The notes beneath the pieces are model-generated. The model was not told where the DNA came from, did no database searches, and saw only the letters and a list, made by a program, of their open reading frames with translations. A DNA stretch of 64,000 nucleotides, taken from Zingiber officinale. Lineage: Eukaryota; Streptophyta; Magnoliopsida; Zingiberales; Zingiberaceae. The translations under genes were made by a program, and so were the position numbers. The DNA lies in contig NC_055992.1 in the NCBI RefSeq assembly GCF_018446385.1, positions 20,430,877 through 20,494,876 on the forward strand. The letters run 5' to 3'. Positions 11,881-25,116 of this stretch are shown here, piece after piece; the stretch's first letter is position 1, and every line of letters starts with the position of its first letter.

Positions 11881-13520
11881 ATTGTAGTTTTTATTGGAGA
11901 AATCAGGGTTAGCTTTGGTCCTGATAGACCAATGTTTGTATTTTGATATTTGAACAATAGGTTTATTATTTGGATGTCATGTTGGTCAAACTTGACTAGA
12001 TACTTAATGTTGGAGAAAGTCCGAATAAGTTGAGGTTGACTAAATAATTAACAATGAAAAGTCAAAGAGTTGACAATGGAGAAGTCTAATAGGCATTAAT
12101 AAGTGATGGAAGTCCAATCAAAATAAGGAGAATTGGATGTTTGAAAGTAATGGAAGTCAAAGTAAGTTAAGAAGGACTAAATACTTAATAAAGTTCAAAC
12201 AGGTCAAGGAGAAAATGATGTCTAGCAGTGATAGAAGTTCATATATGTCAAGGAGGATTGGATGCTTGATAGTGATGGAAGTCTATGTCGATCAAAGATG
12301 ACTAAATGTTTAATAATAATGATGTTCAAGTATGTCAAAGTTGATTAAATACTTGACAAGTGATGAAATCCTAACAAATTAAAGTTGATTGGACGTCAAG
12401 TTAGGAGAAAGTCCTAAAACTATAGGCACATGGAGGTAAGTTGACTTAAGGGTGTTCAACTGTTAAAACCGGATGAATCAAGATTATTCAGTAGTAGGCA
12501 AAGGATGCAATTTTGAAAAAATGGTCTTTAGACATGTACTAAGTAGTCAAGGAAGTCCCAAAGAGTTCACTTGGCATGATACAAATTTAGCATTAGAATG
12601 ATTAGAATCATAGTTTAAATCAATTAATATAGAAATTAAGTCGACTGATATATAAATTCAATCGACAATGGAGTAGTTGGCTAAGAATTTGACTTAAGAG
12701 TAAGTTGCCAATAAATAGAAGTTTTTTTTTTGGAGAATCGTTAATTGAAGTGGGTATTTAGTCAACTAACGCAAGGAGTCAACCCAAACTAAAATTCAAA
12801 CGAACATAATATTTTTGTTCAGAAGAATAATTGATTGATACCAAAATAGAAATTTAAGAAAGAGCTGTTGGAACATCAAAGTAGTTATTGCAAAGATAGA
12901 TAATCAACTATAATGCATATCAATCAACTAGTTAGAGGTAAACAATCAATTGGAGGACAGAATAATTGATTGATTGGTGGATTCATGGATGTTATCATTT
13001 TCAACAAGGGAGATTTCAATATAGGAGAGCCTAGTCAAAGTTCTAGAGGACAAAAAACAATCAAAGAGAATAATGAGCAAACAAGAGAAAGACTTTAATT
13101 ATGTATTCATTTGTATTTGTGTTATTATTGTAAATGACAAATTTGTAAGAGCTTTCTTAGCCTTCGAAATAGTTCAGAGAACGAGAAAAGTTAATATGAT
13201 TCTAATAAGAGATCCATTGGCATATTATAAATTGTGAAGTAAGAATCAAGAGTTTAGAACCACAAAAATGGTTTGTGTTTATGGTTATGTGTTTTGAATT
13301 TGTTGTTAATATTTTTTCATTACATACTAACTCTTGTAAATGCACGAACGAAGTCAAATCTACACAAATGAAAAGTGAGTATCTATTCATCATCTCTAAT
13401 CTCATCTATGATCTAACTGTTTTAAATAATCACCTATGGATTAGATTTATACATGCTCTAGTAAACCATTATCAAGGAAATTTATCCCCAATAAATAATG
13501 TGTGGATCAATTAGTGGCCC
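11880..13520 (+). repeat. Decayed LTR of the same family in plus orientation
   Basis: Between 11980 and 12420 the 'agtcaaccttgac' phrases appear as their reverse complement ('aagttgaggttgacta', 'gtcaaggaggattgga'). The end of the stretch has the usual LTR R/U5 style: 'gtaagagctttcttagcctt' near 13145 and then A/T-rich sequence. There are several 'aatcaattg' half-palindromes at 12820-12980. It is inferred to be an old LTR opposite in orientation to 10354-10870. Its edges are uncertain. Confidence 0.4.
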
Positions 13521-14028
13521 AAAACATTAATAAATAAGGTGAAAAATGATGAACCTTGGCCCAAGGTACCAAAAATATGCCAAGTTGATAATTCAACATT
13601 CTAATATAGTACTGTCCCCCTTCTCTATCCTGACTAGGGATACTTGTCTCACTAACTATGGAAAAACAAAGTTAAGAAGAGGATCCACCAACTCTTGCAT
13701 CCACTAGCTCTTCTATCAAATAAAATAATGATCATGGAAAGCCTAACCACTACATCCAAATTGTTGGTGTAATCATGCCTCAAATGGTTCAATGTGATCT
13801 TAGATTTTGATGTTTTGAGCAAAGAACTTAAGTTAGATCTTACATAGTGTAGTTGATGTGTGTATTTATATATGCAGGGATTTATAGGAACACACATGGA
13901 TCTTAGAGAACTCGTATTGATGTTGGCTTAGTGTCACTAAAGTGGCATGCTTAGAGTCTTGGAGGTTTGAAGAAAATTGAGAAGGATGAAATGAGACATC
14001 CGAGAGACCACAAGGTAAGGAGTTGAGG
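13521..14028. other. Intergenic, no gene seen
   Basis: No supported gene or recognisable repeat. The minus-strand open frame at 13652-13897 has no family resemblance I can name and a composition like its surroundings. Confidence 0.5.
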
Positions 14029-15205
14029 TTGTTGGGTTCCGAACAAAATTAAATATGAAAAACACACCGGAAGAAGAACCCACCAATGATCCATGTGAAT
14101 TCAAATTAATCGTTGGTGTAGAATGTTACCTCTAGATGTGCAAAACCTTTACATATTTGGAGAGTTAAGTTGATCTAAGCACGATCAATACGTTCGCGCC
14201 TCTAGCGGTATCCACATGAGCATAGTTGTCACTCGTCTCACGAGCACAATCGTCACACTTCTCACAAGCATAATTGGAGTCTCAGATACTCCACACCGAA
14301 GTGCTAGCTACTATTTAAAGTTGAGATCAAAACCCTTAACATTTTGGGTTGACACGATCTTATCAGATAAAATCATGTTCATAACCTACTCAACCTCCAA
14401 GTCTTATCTAATAGGACATTTTTTTTCTTTTTCATGCATATCAAAAATAAAAACATAGGCATATAATTGTGGGCTTTCTTTGGATTAACCCTTTAATCCA
14501 ATAAATTTTAGATCCAATTGGAACCTAGTAATCCAACAAGTTTAGGATCCAATTAATTTAATCTATTAATCTAACAAATTTAAGATCTAAAATACATTTT
14601 AGATTTAACATGCTTAGACCCACTTTATTTTAGTTATACTAAAATAAAACAAACTCTAAAATTGATGCACTCTAAAATTGATGCACTCTAATGTAACCCA
14701 ATAGGTTCTTGTAACGTTGACAGTGACTCTAAAAATCTTATTTTAAAGACACAAGTAATAAGTATCATCTAACAATATATCATGGTTATCCAAGTGATAA
14801 GAATGCCATAAATAACTTAACCTATCTATAACTATTTTATTGTATAACTTAGTCCTTTTGTCCATGGCATCTAGTTTGATTTATGACACATAAATTGTGT
14901 CGTCTTCTCATTAATCTATGTCTTTCTTAATCTCTAAGTAGACTTACTTAACCAAATAAGTTCAATATCTCAAACAGACTTATTTGAGTATTACCATGTA
15001 TTTTAATATTCTTACTTAATCAAGGGGCTCATAGACATCACTTTCATTATATGGAAGGGATAACTTCGATCTACATCACTTACATTGCTTCGTATAACTC
15101 CTTGCATACCTAGTGAACGACTTTATAATCGACCTTATTTTAGGTAATGTTTGTTGATACTAAAGTATATAAACTCTTTATATAGGGAATCGTAGTGACT
15201 TCATG
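14029..15205. repeat. Candidate LTR fragment, unclassified
   Basis: It starts TGTTGGGTTCCG and contains a paragraph 'ttggtgtagaatgttacctctagatgtgc...acgttcgcgcctctag' in the style of copia LTRs, then long A/T-rich sequence. It stops abruptly against the coding sequence of the CACTA transposase near 15205. I cannot define the second end or a target duplication. No gene is present. Confidence 0.3.
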
Positions 15206-15213
15206 TCAAAGGA

Positions 15214-18117
15214 ATGTTTATAGATTGTTGTATAAATAACTATATGATCTTTTGGAATGAAGACAATGAGCTAGTTGAGTGCGGAATATGTAATCACCCT
15301 CGTTATAAGCAGCATAGTCGTATATTAGGGAAGAAGATCAAAAAGTTACCATGGAAAGTTATGTACTACTTCCCGTTAACTGCTAGATTGCAACGCTTGT
15401 ATGCATCTGCCGCAACTGCAAGCCATATGAAGTGGCATCATGAGCATGCACATGAAGGAGATTTAATGTGTCATCCCTCTGACTCACTCGCATGGAAACA
15501 TCTTGATACAATATTTCTCTCTTTTACAATGGAACCACATAATGTAAGATTAGGACTTTCAGTAGATGGGTTTCAGCCATTTGGTCAATCTGGACAGCAA
15601 TATTTATCTTGGCCAGTTATATTAACACCATATAATTTGTCGGCATGGATGTGCATGAAAGATGAATTCATGTTCCTTACTATGCTTATTCCAGGTCCAA
15701 CGAATCCGAAAGATAAGATAGATATTTTCTTACAACCTTTGATTGCTGAGCTGAATGAATTATGGAATGTAGGGTCCGAGACTTATGATATTGCAAGTAA
15801 AAAATAATTTTATCTTGCATGCTGCTTTATTATGAACGATTAGTGATTTTCCAGCATACTCAATGTTGTCAGGATAGAGCACCACTAGTAAATTAGCATG
15901 CCCACATTGCATGACCGGGTCTGATGTAATTTCATTACCTTGCAGTGGGGAGGTATCTTGGTTTGATAATCATCAAAAAAATTTACCAGTTGAGCATGCA
16001 CCCTTTCAGGCGAAATAGGAAAGATTTCATTAAGAATAAAATGGTAAGAAAACTTTCACCATCAATTAAGTCAGGTGCAGAAATCATTAAGGGCATAGAT
16101 AACTATGGATTTATACAAGTAACTCAGGCTGGTTCTAATGAATTAAATAAGTACATTGTTAGGCAATGCAAGTGTGGTTGGAGAAAAAGAAGTATATTTT
16201 GGGAATTGTCATATTGGAAGTATCTGCTCATTCGACATAATTTAGATGTGATGCACATGGAGAAGAACTTTTTTGATAATAGTTTTAATACAGTGATGAA
16301 TGTTATGGGCAAAACTAAAGACACAACAAAATCATGTGAGGAACTGAAACAATTGGTTAACAGACCTGAGTTGCATCAGAATGAAACAACCGATAAATTT
16401 CCAAAGGCTTGTTATACATTAGATAAAGAAAGTAAGCAGATATTGTGTAGTTGGTTGAAAGAAGTAAAATTTCCTGATGGATATGCCTCGAATATGGTTC
16501 GATGTGTGGATATGATCAAATTGAAAATGTTTGGAATGAAGAGTTATGAATGTCATGTGTTCATGCAAAGACTTATTTTGACTTACTTCCTAATAATATT
16601 TGGCAAGCACTAACAGAATTGAGTCTATTTTCAGAGATTTGACATCGAGAGTGATTATGATATCGGAAATGCTACAACTAGAAACATAAATACCTTTGAT
16701 TCTATGTAAACTTGAGCGCATATTCCCACCCAGCTTTTTTGATTCAATGGAACATCTACCTGTTCATTTACCATATGAGGCACGACTAACTGGTCCTGTG
16801 CAGTATAGATGGATGTATCCATTTGAACAGTTTTTAAAAAGATTAAAGAATAATGTTCATAATAAAGCAAGAGTTGAGGGGTCAATATATAATGCTTATC
16901 TGGTTGAAGAAGCATCTTCTTTCTACTCATATTATTTTCTTGATACTGTAAAAACTAGACATTGCAAGTGTCCTCGAAATTCTTATGATTCTCAACCAAT
17001 AGACCCAGAGATGCTATCTATTTTCAAATTTCATGGTAGGACAATGGGTGCATCTGGTAGTAGATGGTTAAATCCAAATGAGTACCACGCAGCAAGAATA
17101 TACATACTTCTGAACTGTGACCAGGTCAAACCCTACTTAAAGTGAGTTAACTTATTATTTAGATGCATTTATCCTTCTATGTAATATTTGTTATACCATA
17201 TGCAATTTATAATTACATTCTTTAATAGATTGTACGAAGAGCAACTGCAACTAGAAAATTCATCAATAAGTGCAAGTGAGGCAGAGAAGAAGATAGAGAC
17301 AGAATTTACACTTTGGTTTGAAATCTATGTAAGTTAAAGAATAATTTTTTTCATAGTATGTATGTTATAATCAATTTATATCATAACTATTTTTTTAGGT
17401 AAAGGATCGTAGAATTTCAAATGTGCAAGATGAAAGGATAAAGAATATTGCATCAAGACCTCTTCATAATATAAGAGTCTTTTCTGGTTAATATGTGAAT
17501 GACTTTAAATTTCACGTGGCACAACGCGATTCACATACAAGGACCTCTAATTCAAGTGTTTGTGTTAAAGGATCATCCACCAACACTGGTACTGAATTTG
17601 ATTAGTATGGCATACTTGACGAAATCATTGAGGTCGAATATCCTGCTTTACCCATAAAAAAGTGTGTGTTATTTAAATATTCATGGTATGATCCAACTCC
17701 GAGAACAAGTACTAGAATACATGCAAATTACAATTTAATTGAGGTGAATACAAACAAAAGATTCAATAAATTTGAACCTTTCATTTTCGCGGTGCAAGCT
17801 GGCCAAGTTTTCTATCTTAAATATTCAATGAAGCGAAGGATATCTAGTGAATGATTATCAGTTTGTCGAATCAAACCTCGCTCAAATATAGAAATGTCGA
17901 ACTCCATCATAACCCAAAACTATGATGTATTTCAGAATGAGGAAGTGGAGATATATTCAGTTGATTCAGAGATTCAATCCACTTCACAATTTCTTATAGA
18001 TGTAAATGTCACTTACGAGGATATAGATGATGGAGAGATGTCGAGTAGTGAGGATCTAATAGAATCTAGCAAGGAAGAAATAGAAACCGTTAATGTTATT
18101 GATTGTAATGATGATTA
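15214..18117 (+). pseudogene. tnp2-type CACTA transposase pseudogene
   Basis: The product would be the DDE-type transposase of CACTA elements. In order I see: a Cys pair with 'CGICNHPRYK'; the Transposase_21 core ('SASHMKWHHEHAH'-like block at 15420, 'LGLSVDGFQPFG', 'WPVILTPYNLSAWMCMK', 'MLIPGPTNPKDKIDIFL'); after a frameshift near 15795 the block 'ISDFPAYSMLSG' with TGG codons turned to stops; 'HNLDVMHMEKNFFDN' at 16240; a DUF4218-like block at 16696-17145 ('HLPVHLPYEARLTGPVQYRWMYPFE'); an intron near 17146-17228; and a DUF4216-like block at 17560-17850 ('VLFKYSWYDP'). Further frameshifts lie near 16580-16690 and stops near 17490 and 17850. The acidic tail ends at 18117. The N-terminus is absent. 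Confidence 0.85.
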
Positions 18118-18212
18118 GATATTAGGGTTGAAAACTATTATTGTTTTGCATATGATTGCTTTCTACATGTTCGATTGTGCATGTGTTATAATATTATTTT
18201 GCAGATATAATC

Positions 18213-19437
18213 ATGTCTAGTGCACCAGTATGTGGTCAGATTGTATTGACAATTGTTGGGGGTTGGTATGTATTTATATTATTAGTATTTTAGATTCAAC
18301 CTTTCTTTTATTTTGAATCATGATTAATTTTAGTATGCAGTTTTATTCCCAATGGTCATAGTGTGGCTGCATACATTTCAAAAAAATTTAAGGAACGACA
18401 ATGCACCTCTGGTGTCACTTGGAGGCATGTAGATCAAGAAATGAAAGACTTTTATTATAATGAATTTTTGGTAAGTAATATTTTCTATATTGGATACTGA
18501 ATAATATTCTTTTATACTAATTATTTTTGTATTTTTACAGAAAAAATATACCTGTGACCTAGAACATGAGGTGGAATTCAAAGCAACATGGAATAATTAC
18601 GGCCAGAAGTTGTACAAGGATTTAATGTACAAGTGGAGAAGAAATGCAATAAAACCATCATATATACCAGAGGATATTTGGGTTGCATGGCAAAAAATTT
18701 GGATTGCAGAAAATTGGCAGCGAAAGCCAGTGACTACGCAAAGCAATAGAAAAGCTGAGGTCGATGGCACGAGCACGGGATCTTCAAAGCACATGGCTGG
18801 ATCATGATTTGTGGTTGAGCATGCCATTGATGTAAGCATATAAACTTGTTTACCACCCAATTTTAAAAAGGATTATCTTTGTTAATTGTTTATTAGATAT
18901 TAATAAATTTTTTGCACAGGATAATATGACTGATCGTGTTGCACAGGCATCTCAGCCTGTTGTAGAGGGAAGGGGGCGTACCAATTTTATCAAATGAAGC
19001 TATAAATGATATTTATTATGAAGTTGTTGGCAGAAGTAAAAAAGAACACCCTCTACAGCCTTGGCTCTCAAGCACGAGTTGCATATGATCGTGAGATGGC
19101 TCCTAGGGCCAGGGGTCGACCTAGTTCTTCATCCACTGGTATTCAAGGCTTATGCCAAGAAAATCAAGATTTGAGGGATCGGGGCACAATAGTAGAGGCG
19201 TCAATAGATGATCGGGTCAAGTCTGCAGTAGAGAAGTCTGAGCGATTGATGAATGATCGATTCAAGGCGATAGTAGAGCAATCTGAGCGATCAATGGATG
19301 ATAGGGTTAAGGCAGTCGTTGAGCGACAAAGGCGAGAATTCTTTGGTCGCTATTCAGTAATGAGTCCTTCTGCTTTTCCAACACCGCATCACTTTGATTC
19401 ACAAGAAACTCAAGACCCAAATCATCCTGATAAATAG
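18213..19437 (+). pseudogene. Transposase_24 (Ptta/En/Spm) second CACTA protein, degenerate
   Basis: Downstream of tnp2 lies a second, intron-containing reading frame. Exon pieces read 'VAAYISKKFKERQC' and 'VTWRHVDQEMKDFYYNEF' (18370-18470), then after an intron (GT at 18471, AG at 18540) 'KKYTCDLEHEVEFKATWNNYGQK' and 'PSYIPEDIWVAWQKIW' (18541-18807), with Ser/Thr-rich tail. After another intron the C-terminal coiled-coil part appears at 19006-19437 ('DDRVKSAVEKSERL' repeated three times). This arrangement is that of the plant Ptta/En/Spm family, the DNA-binding partner of tnp2. A stop after 18807 and a frameshift near 18990 indicate decay. Confidence 0.7.
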
Positions 19438-19439
19438 AA

Positions 19440-20244
19440 ATTATGAGGTGTGCTAGGCTTGATCAGGTAAGGATCGTAGCACTAGTGTTTTTTAACATGC
19501 CATTTACCTTGATTCCAATATAAATTTTAATTTATGATTTTTTGTAGATTTACCATCACCCCAATAGCAAAATGAGATACAAATCGACGTATCGTTCATC
19601 TGAACTACTCTGTCCTCTTCACTACCAGTAAGCTTCTATTCAAATTTTAGATCACGTTATTAAAAAAATTCTTAAAGAATTTTGTATTTAGAGTTAACTT
19701 GACTCGTATCAAGTGCATATATATTGCACGTAAGAGTTAAGCTCTATATATATGCAACATGTATTTCATGATCCATATTTTGTTAAACATCTCTTCCTTT
19801 GCTTGTTTTATCTATTATTTTTTGCCCATTATTCTAATATTATATCTTGTTCTTGTTTTAATTAATAATATATTGTATTTTATTTGATGCAGGATTGGAT
19901 AAAGAAGGTTGCTATTTTATTTTTAGAACGTTGACATGTTTATCATCAATATTTGGATATCGTCTACTTTATTGCATTTTGTTTGTATCAGCTAGATTTG
20001 GTTTGTATTAACTGGATTTGATTTGTATCGCACACTTTATGGTTTGACATTTCTATTGTGTGGATATATATGTTTGTAATATTGGTTGATGTTAAAGTTT
20101 ATGATAATGTTTGTGTTGTCATTGTTGATTGTGAAGTTGGATATGGTTGTATCGTGCATGATATTGGTTGTATTGTTTGTGTAATATTTTGTTGTAAATA
20201 GGATACAATGATGAAAACAGGAGATATGTTGTTATTTGTGTAGG
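19440..20244. other. 3' noncoding part of CACTA element
   Basis: A+T-rich sequence without genes, with short tandem phrases such as 'tggatttgatttgtat' around 19990-20030. It separates the coding part from the subterminal repeats. Confidence 0.55.
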
Positions 20245-20745
20245 GATTAGCGACCGAAATATAAATTTGGTCGCTAATTGCGATAGGAAAATAGTTTTTG
20301 TCGTGACTGATAATTAAATCGCGGTCTCTATTTAGCGATAGAAATATAAATCGTGGTCGCTATTTAGAGACCGAAATATAAATCATGGTCTCTATTTAGC
20401 GACCGAAATATAACTTTCGGTCGCTATTTAGGGATCGAAATATAAATGTCGGTTGTTATATAGCGACCGTGATTTATATTTCGATCGTTATTTTTTTTTA
20501 CTGATCCTACATTTTCAGTACATTTATTAGCGATCGAAATATATTGCCATCGTTAATTTCTTGCTACGCAAAAATTTCCCCTTGATTATTTTACGACTGG
20601 ATTTATATTTTCGGCTTCTAAAATTAGCGACTGATTAAAATTCGATAGGTAAATTAATGACCGAAATAATAAGCCAGTCACTAAACCACCCTGTGACGGA
20701 AAAAATGCCGATTTTTATTTTCCATCGTTGATCGGTCGTTAAAGA
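20245..20745. repeat. CACTA subterminal repeat array (agcgaccgaaa type)
   Basis: About ten copies of a degenerate motif, (t)agcgaccgaaatataa, occur in both orientations ('ggtcgctaatt', 'tttagcgatagaaatataaa'). Transposase-binding subterminal arrays of this kind are typical of CACTA ends. The array is cut at 20750 by the gypsy insertion and its last pair lies at 31421-31455. Confidence 0.8.
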
Positions 20746-20750
20746 GTATT
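20746..20750. other. Target site duplication GTATT (left)
   Basis: GTATT immediately precedes the 5' LTR and is repeated at 31416-31420 immediately after the 3' LTR. Five bases is the usual gypsy duplication size, so this proves the element boundaries. Confidence 0.93.
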
Positions 20751-23293
20751 TGTAAAATATCGAAAATAGGCGAATATTTAATAGAGAATTTTCCAAAATT
20801 TTTGGAAATTTTTCGGGAATTTTTGGGAGCTCGTATGGACAAGTTAACGGGGATAAAATTTGGGTTCCGGGAAAGCCTGTTTAGGCTACCCATTTAAGTG
20901 AGGGAAAGTTTAATTTCTAAAATTCTTTTACGTTTTCTTATTTCTTTTTCCTATTTTCTTCCGCCTCCTCCCCCGCGTGCTCGATGCCGCGGCCGACTCC
21001 TCCTTTGCCCTAACCGCCGCTGCGGGCGGTTTCTTCTTCCTTTTCTTTTATTTCTTTCCCCTAAGCCCCGACGCCGTGCCTTATTTCCTCTGCGCCGGAT
21101 CTTTCCCCTTCCTCGCGACGCCCATCTCCATTGCCGCCAGCTAACGCGGATCACCGACCCTAGCGCCCACACCGACGCCTCTGCCCTAGCCACCTCGCGC
21201 CGCCACCACAGCCGACGCTGCCCGGAGAAGTGCCGACGGTCGCCTCCTCTGTGAAGGCGAGCCACTCTCTAGCGCCGAGTAGCATCACCGCCGACCACTG
21301 TCACCCTTGTGCGCCGACCGCCGCCTTGTTCTTTGCTTGAAGCCGACGGCTACGGTTTGATCTCTCCGGCGACCATTTTTGGTTGCTGTCCTTGCTATTT
21401 CCTAGCGCCGGCAGCCGGCGCACCAGGTGCCCTAGCACCCTCTGTGTATCACAGCGACGCCACCTTTTGCCCTAACTGTGATCTGGGAGGTAAGAAATTT
21501 TGTTATGTAATTAGGATTTTTGATTTGTGATTTGTGATTTGTGTCTCAATCTGATCCGAGCAGTGGGGAAGGTTTCCTGAAGGGCTTGCTTTGTTGTGGA
21601 TTGATCTTGGTTCCGGCAGCACCTCTTTGGCTGCGGATCAATAGCAGAGATCTGTGAATTAGGGTAAGGATTAGGCGTATTTGAATACTTGTTGTAGATT
21701 ATGTTCCGAATTGGATGATTTGGTTAGACGATCATGTGTATGTTGATTGAGTTTATGTGTTTTTGAAATTAAGGTTTTGCCCTAATTTAGGGTTAAAGAA
21801 TTTATTTAGCTATTTATAGGAATTTAGCTAAATAATCGTATATCTATTGGATACAGGACTTTGACGTGAGACGAGTATCTCGATGTCAGATTTGGACATT
21901 CCTATTGGAGGCGGGTACTTTTGACTTTATGTCTTTGATATGCATAGTAGTGAATTAACAAGTAGCAATAATTATGTTCTCTTATTTGTTTCGGTTAATC
22001 ACTACCCGATACCTGTTACATGATTGGTTGATTTCTTGTTTTGCATCTCATGTATTCCTTACCTGTTGATACATGCTTATAGGGGTAGTGATACACCATG
22101 CTTCACCATGTTCAGGACCTAGGTTTTATACCTTTAGTGCACCTTTGATTTGATTCGTTGACCTATGGTGCACTTTTATATATATATGGATTAGCTCAGG
22201 ATATTTTGTGGTTGGTGTCATGCACCATTTGCATGATTGCATGCTGTGCGATAGTCCGCTCCATTATTGTTGAGCACATCGCCAGTTACATGGATCTGCA
22301 CACACCACCACTCATGGGTTAGTGGTCGATTCAGGTAGTGTGTGTTGCAGTAGGGACTTTGTTTGGCTCCGTTGGTCCGCTTATGGGTAGCGTGATGCAA
22401 CGTGTTAGCCGGCAGGGATTCCTCCCCGTCATCGTGTACCGGGAGTTGAGAGCATTGCGCTCCCCCATTTATGATTTGGGGTAGGAGGATAGGTGTACTC
22501 CGACAGCATCCCGTCCACTCGGTCACTCATCAGGAGTAGTGACGACAGAGTGCACGGTTGTCACAGCCTTACCTACTCGGCCTCACTATTGTGTGTGAGA
22601 TGATCGACTGGCGTCAGGGGTGACCAGGACGCATCATTGACATCATATGCATGATGCATTTATTGCTTGTGTTTGTGCTTGCTGCATTTATATGCTGTAT
22701 ATTGTTTGGACGCCTATGTTTGACATGCATACAGGATTTCTATGCCACTCGGACTGTTTGTCCTTATACCCATGTCCTGGTTAGTACAGTTTTTCTCCTG
22801 TTTACTTCAGTTGCATTTCATCCTTTTATATCAGGAGACTGTACGCATAATTAGTGCTAGATGTTATTTCTCTACTTTGCATATTAGTTGTACCTGCTGA
22901 GTGTTGGACTCACCCCGCCTCCATTGTTGTTATTTTTTTTCAGGTTGATGCTGTTAGAATTGGTTTATTTTGATACTTGGATAATGTATGGATTGTATTT
23001 GTCGATGGATTTTTATTCGATATGTTTTACTACATACCTGCCTGGACGGCAGAAGAGGTGAGTTTGTTGGATTTGTGCTTTATGGGTGTAGTGGAGTAGG
23101 GTTGTTTTCGAGTCATCTTATTACTGCTCTATTTGTCTACTATTAAACTGCGTGGGTGATTGTTTATTTACTGTTATTATTCCTACCGCATGTGGCTGAG
23201 GTATATGGATATGTAGAAAGTTTTAGATTGTCCGCCGTACAGGGGAGATGCTGTCGAAATTTCTTCGGATAGGGACTCCTCCGGGGCGTGACA
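20751..23293 (+). repeat. 5' LTR of plus-strand Tekay-type element
   Basis: It begins TGTAAAATA and ends GGGGCGTGACA. The region 20955-21330 is strongly GC-rich with pyrimidine runs and is followed by a good splice-donor-like GGGAGGTAAG at 21485, like a plant leader exon; this is a common look of Tekay LTRs. The apparent open frames here (20898-21265, 22218-22526, 22651-22854) recur in the 3' LTR and have no protein family resemblance. Confidence 0.95.
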
Positions 23294-23300
23294 ATTTATT

Positions 23301-23317
23301 TGGTATCAGAGCCAGGT
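23301..23317 (+). other. Primer binding site (initiator Met-tRNA)
   Basis: TGGTATCAGAGCCAGGT lies seven bases downstream of the 5' LTR, complementary to the 3' end of initiator Met-tRNA. Confidence 0.93.
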
Positions 23318-23521
23318 TTGCGAGTCAAACTGGGCATTTCCTGATTTTCGTTATGGTTATGTTTCGGATTTATATGGATTTCCGGCGATTTTCTCGTTCG
23401 GAATTTTGAGGTCAAATTGGGGACTGGACAGCGACGGAACATCTCCAGACAGCAAATAGGTATGATGTTTATTTTATGATTGTTATATTGGTAGTAATAT
23501 CTGTAATATAACTTAACCGAT

Positions 23522-25116
23522 ATGAGGAGATCTACGCGTATTGCGGCGAGACGTGGTGCTGGATGACCACGTACGAGGACCACGGGATCTCTGGATATGC
23601 CAGAGATGCCTACTGTTGATGAGCCTGTCAGTCAGGGACAGACTCATCATGTTGCGGGCGCGTCGGGCTCTCAGACCCCGACGGCTCCTATAGAGGTACC
23701 TACCTTGGTTATGCCGAGTGTACCTATCCCTACTGTAGTTCCAGTACCATCAGGGGTACCATTGGCGTTTCCGATATCTGCTCTAGCCCAGCCTACGGCG
23801 TACTCGGCACCACCGCCACCTGAACCTACAGTGTACCCGACACCAGCGACATCTGTGCCCCAGTACCTACTGTATACCCAACAGCGCCTGCACCAGTGAT
23901 GTCGGTTGCTCTGCATCCGATACCATCATCTACCATACCTTCAGTTGCAGCCACTTATGCTGATCCTACAGTGCCACCAGCGGCATCTGTCCCAGTCTAT
24001 GCAGCAGCACCCGGGATGCCTCCCCCGGCCTATTCAGCGGTACCACCTGTAGCACCAGCTCCAGTAGTTTCGCCAGTTCCTGCAGCCATCCCGACACACC
24101 TCATTGACATTGCCGCGGCACGAGCTAGGATTCCAGTATTAGCAGAGTCGATGAAGACTCGATTCACACTCTTCTGAGGAGACCTTGATCCGAGTATGGC
24201 CCTGTCATGGATAGAGACTATGGAGAAAACCTTCTTCTATATGGCTTGCAACGAGTGGGAGAAAGCAGAGCTGGCTGCTTTCCATTTACGGGATGAGGCT
24301 AACGCCTGGTGGATTACTCAGCGTTCCATCATCGGCAAGTGGAACGTTACTTGGGCCAGGTTCAGAGAGGCTTTTGAAAGTCGTTTTTTCCCACTATCAT
24401 ATCAGATGGCTCGCCGACAGGATTTCATGAGTCTGCGTCAGAATAATCGCACGGTGACAGAGTATAATACTGAATTCAATAGGTTGGCTAAGTTTTGTCC
24501 AAAGTTAGTTGCGGAGGACAGATCTCGCATGATGCAGTTTATACAGGGACTAGATGGTTATCTGCAAGTAAGGCTTGCCGGTTTAGGGATCGTATCTTAC
24601 TCTGATGCACTGGATCGAGCTTTGATGATAGAGTTAGCTCAGCAGAGAGCATTTCCGGACAGGAAGAGGAAGCATACGGGTCAGGCATCCGGACAGATCT
24701 AGCAGATACCGGCGACAGGACAGCAGCAGAGTAGTCGCTGTCGGTCAGGTTAGGGTACTTCTGGGGTATCTCGTAGGCCTCAGAAGTCAGGGCGGTCTTC
24801 TTCAGGACGTTCCTGGTTTTCTCAGTAGAACCGGCAACCACCTTCCAGCCATACTCACATCACCCCAGCTTGCTCTCTGGGACAGCCAGTTTGCTTTTAT
24901 TGCAAACTGCCTGGGCACCAGAGCCGAGATTATCAGCTGAAGGCTCAGCACACGGCTTCCGGAGTGTCAGGTCAGAGGGGACAGTCTAGTCAGTCAGGGG
25001 CATATCGAGGAGGGCAAAAAGCCCAATCTTCACATCGTCAGCAGGGGATAGCTTCACCTGCAGCAGCGACATTTGGCATGCTTGGACAGGAGTACTCCAG
25101 TTCTTCCATAGCACCC
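23522..25116 (+). pseudogene. gag (Pro-rich N-terminus, capsid, zinc knuckle), broken
   Basis: The first ATG of the internal region is 23522. The frame is stopped after 14 codons by TGA (23564) and continues at 23597 as a Pro/Val/Ala-rich segment; it shifts frame near 23860-23896. The capsid part (24181-24702) has 'MALSWIETMEKTFFYM', 'AWWITQRS', 'TWARFREAFESRFFP' and 'EYNTEFNRLAKFCP'. TGA at 24175 and TAG at 24700, 24751, 24826 and 25117 interrupt it. The zinc knuckle at about 24892 reads CFYCKLPGHQSRDY, so the last ligand Cys is replaced by Tyr. Confidence 0.88.

Noticed and set aside
20898..21530. GC-rich open frames on both strands
   Set aside because: They lie in the gypsy LTR, recur in the 3' LTR at 29106-29659 with frame differences, and are Arg/Pro/Ser low complexity without family resemblance.
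22218..22854. Frames of 102 and 67 codons, repeated at 30341-30977
   Set aside because: Pair of LTR copies; no codon or domain evidence of a protein.
23671..23916. Minus-strand Gly-rich frame
   Set aside because: Antisense shadow of the Pro-rich gag segment.
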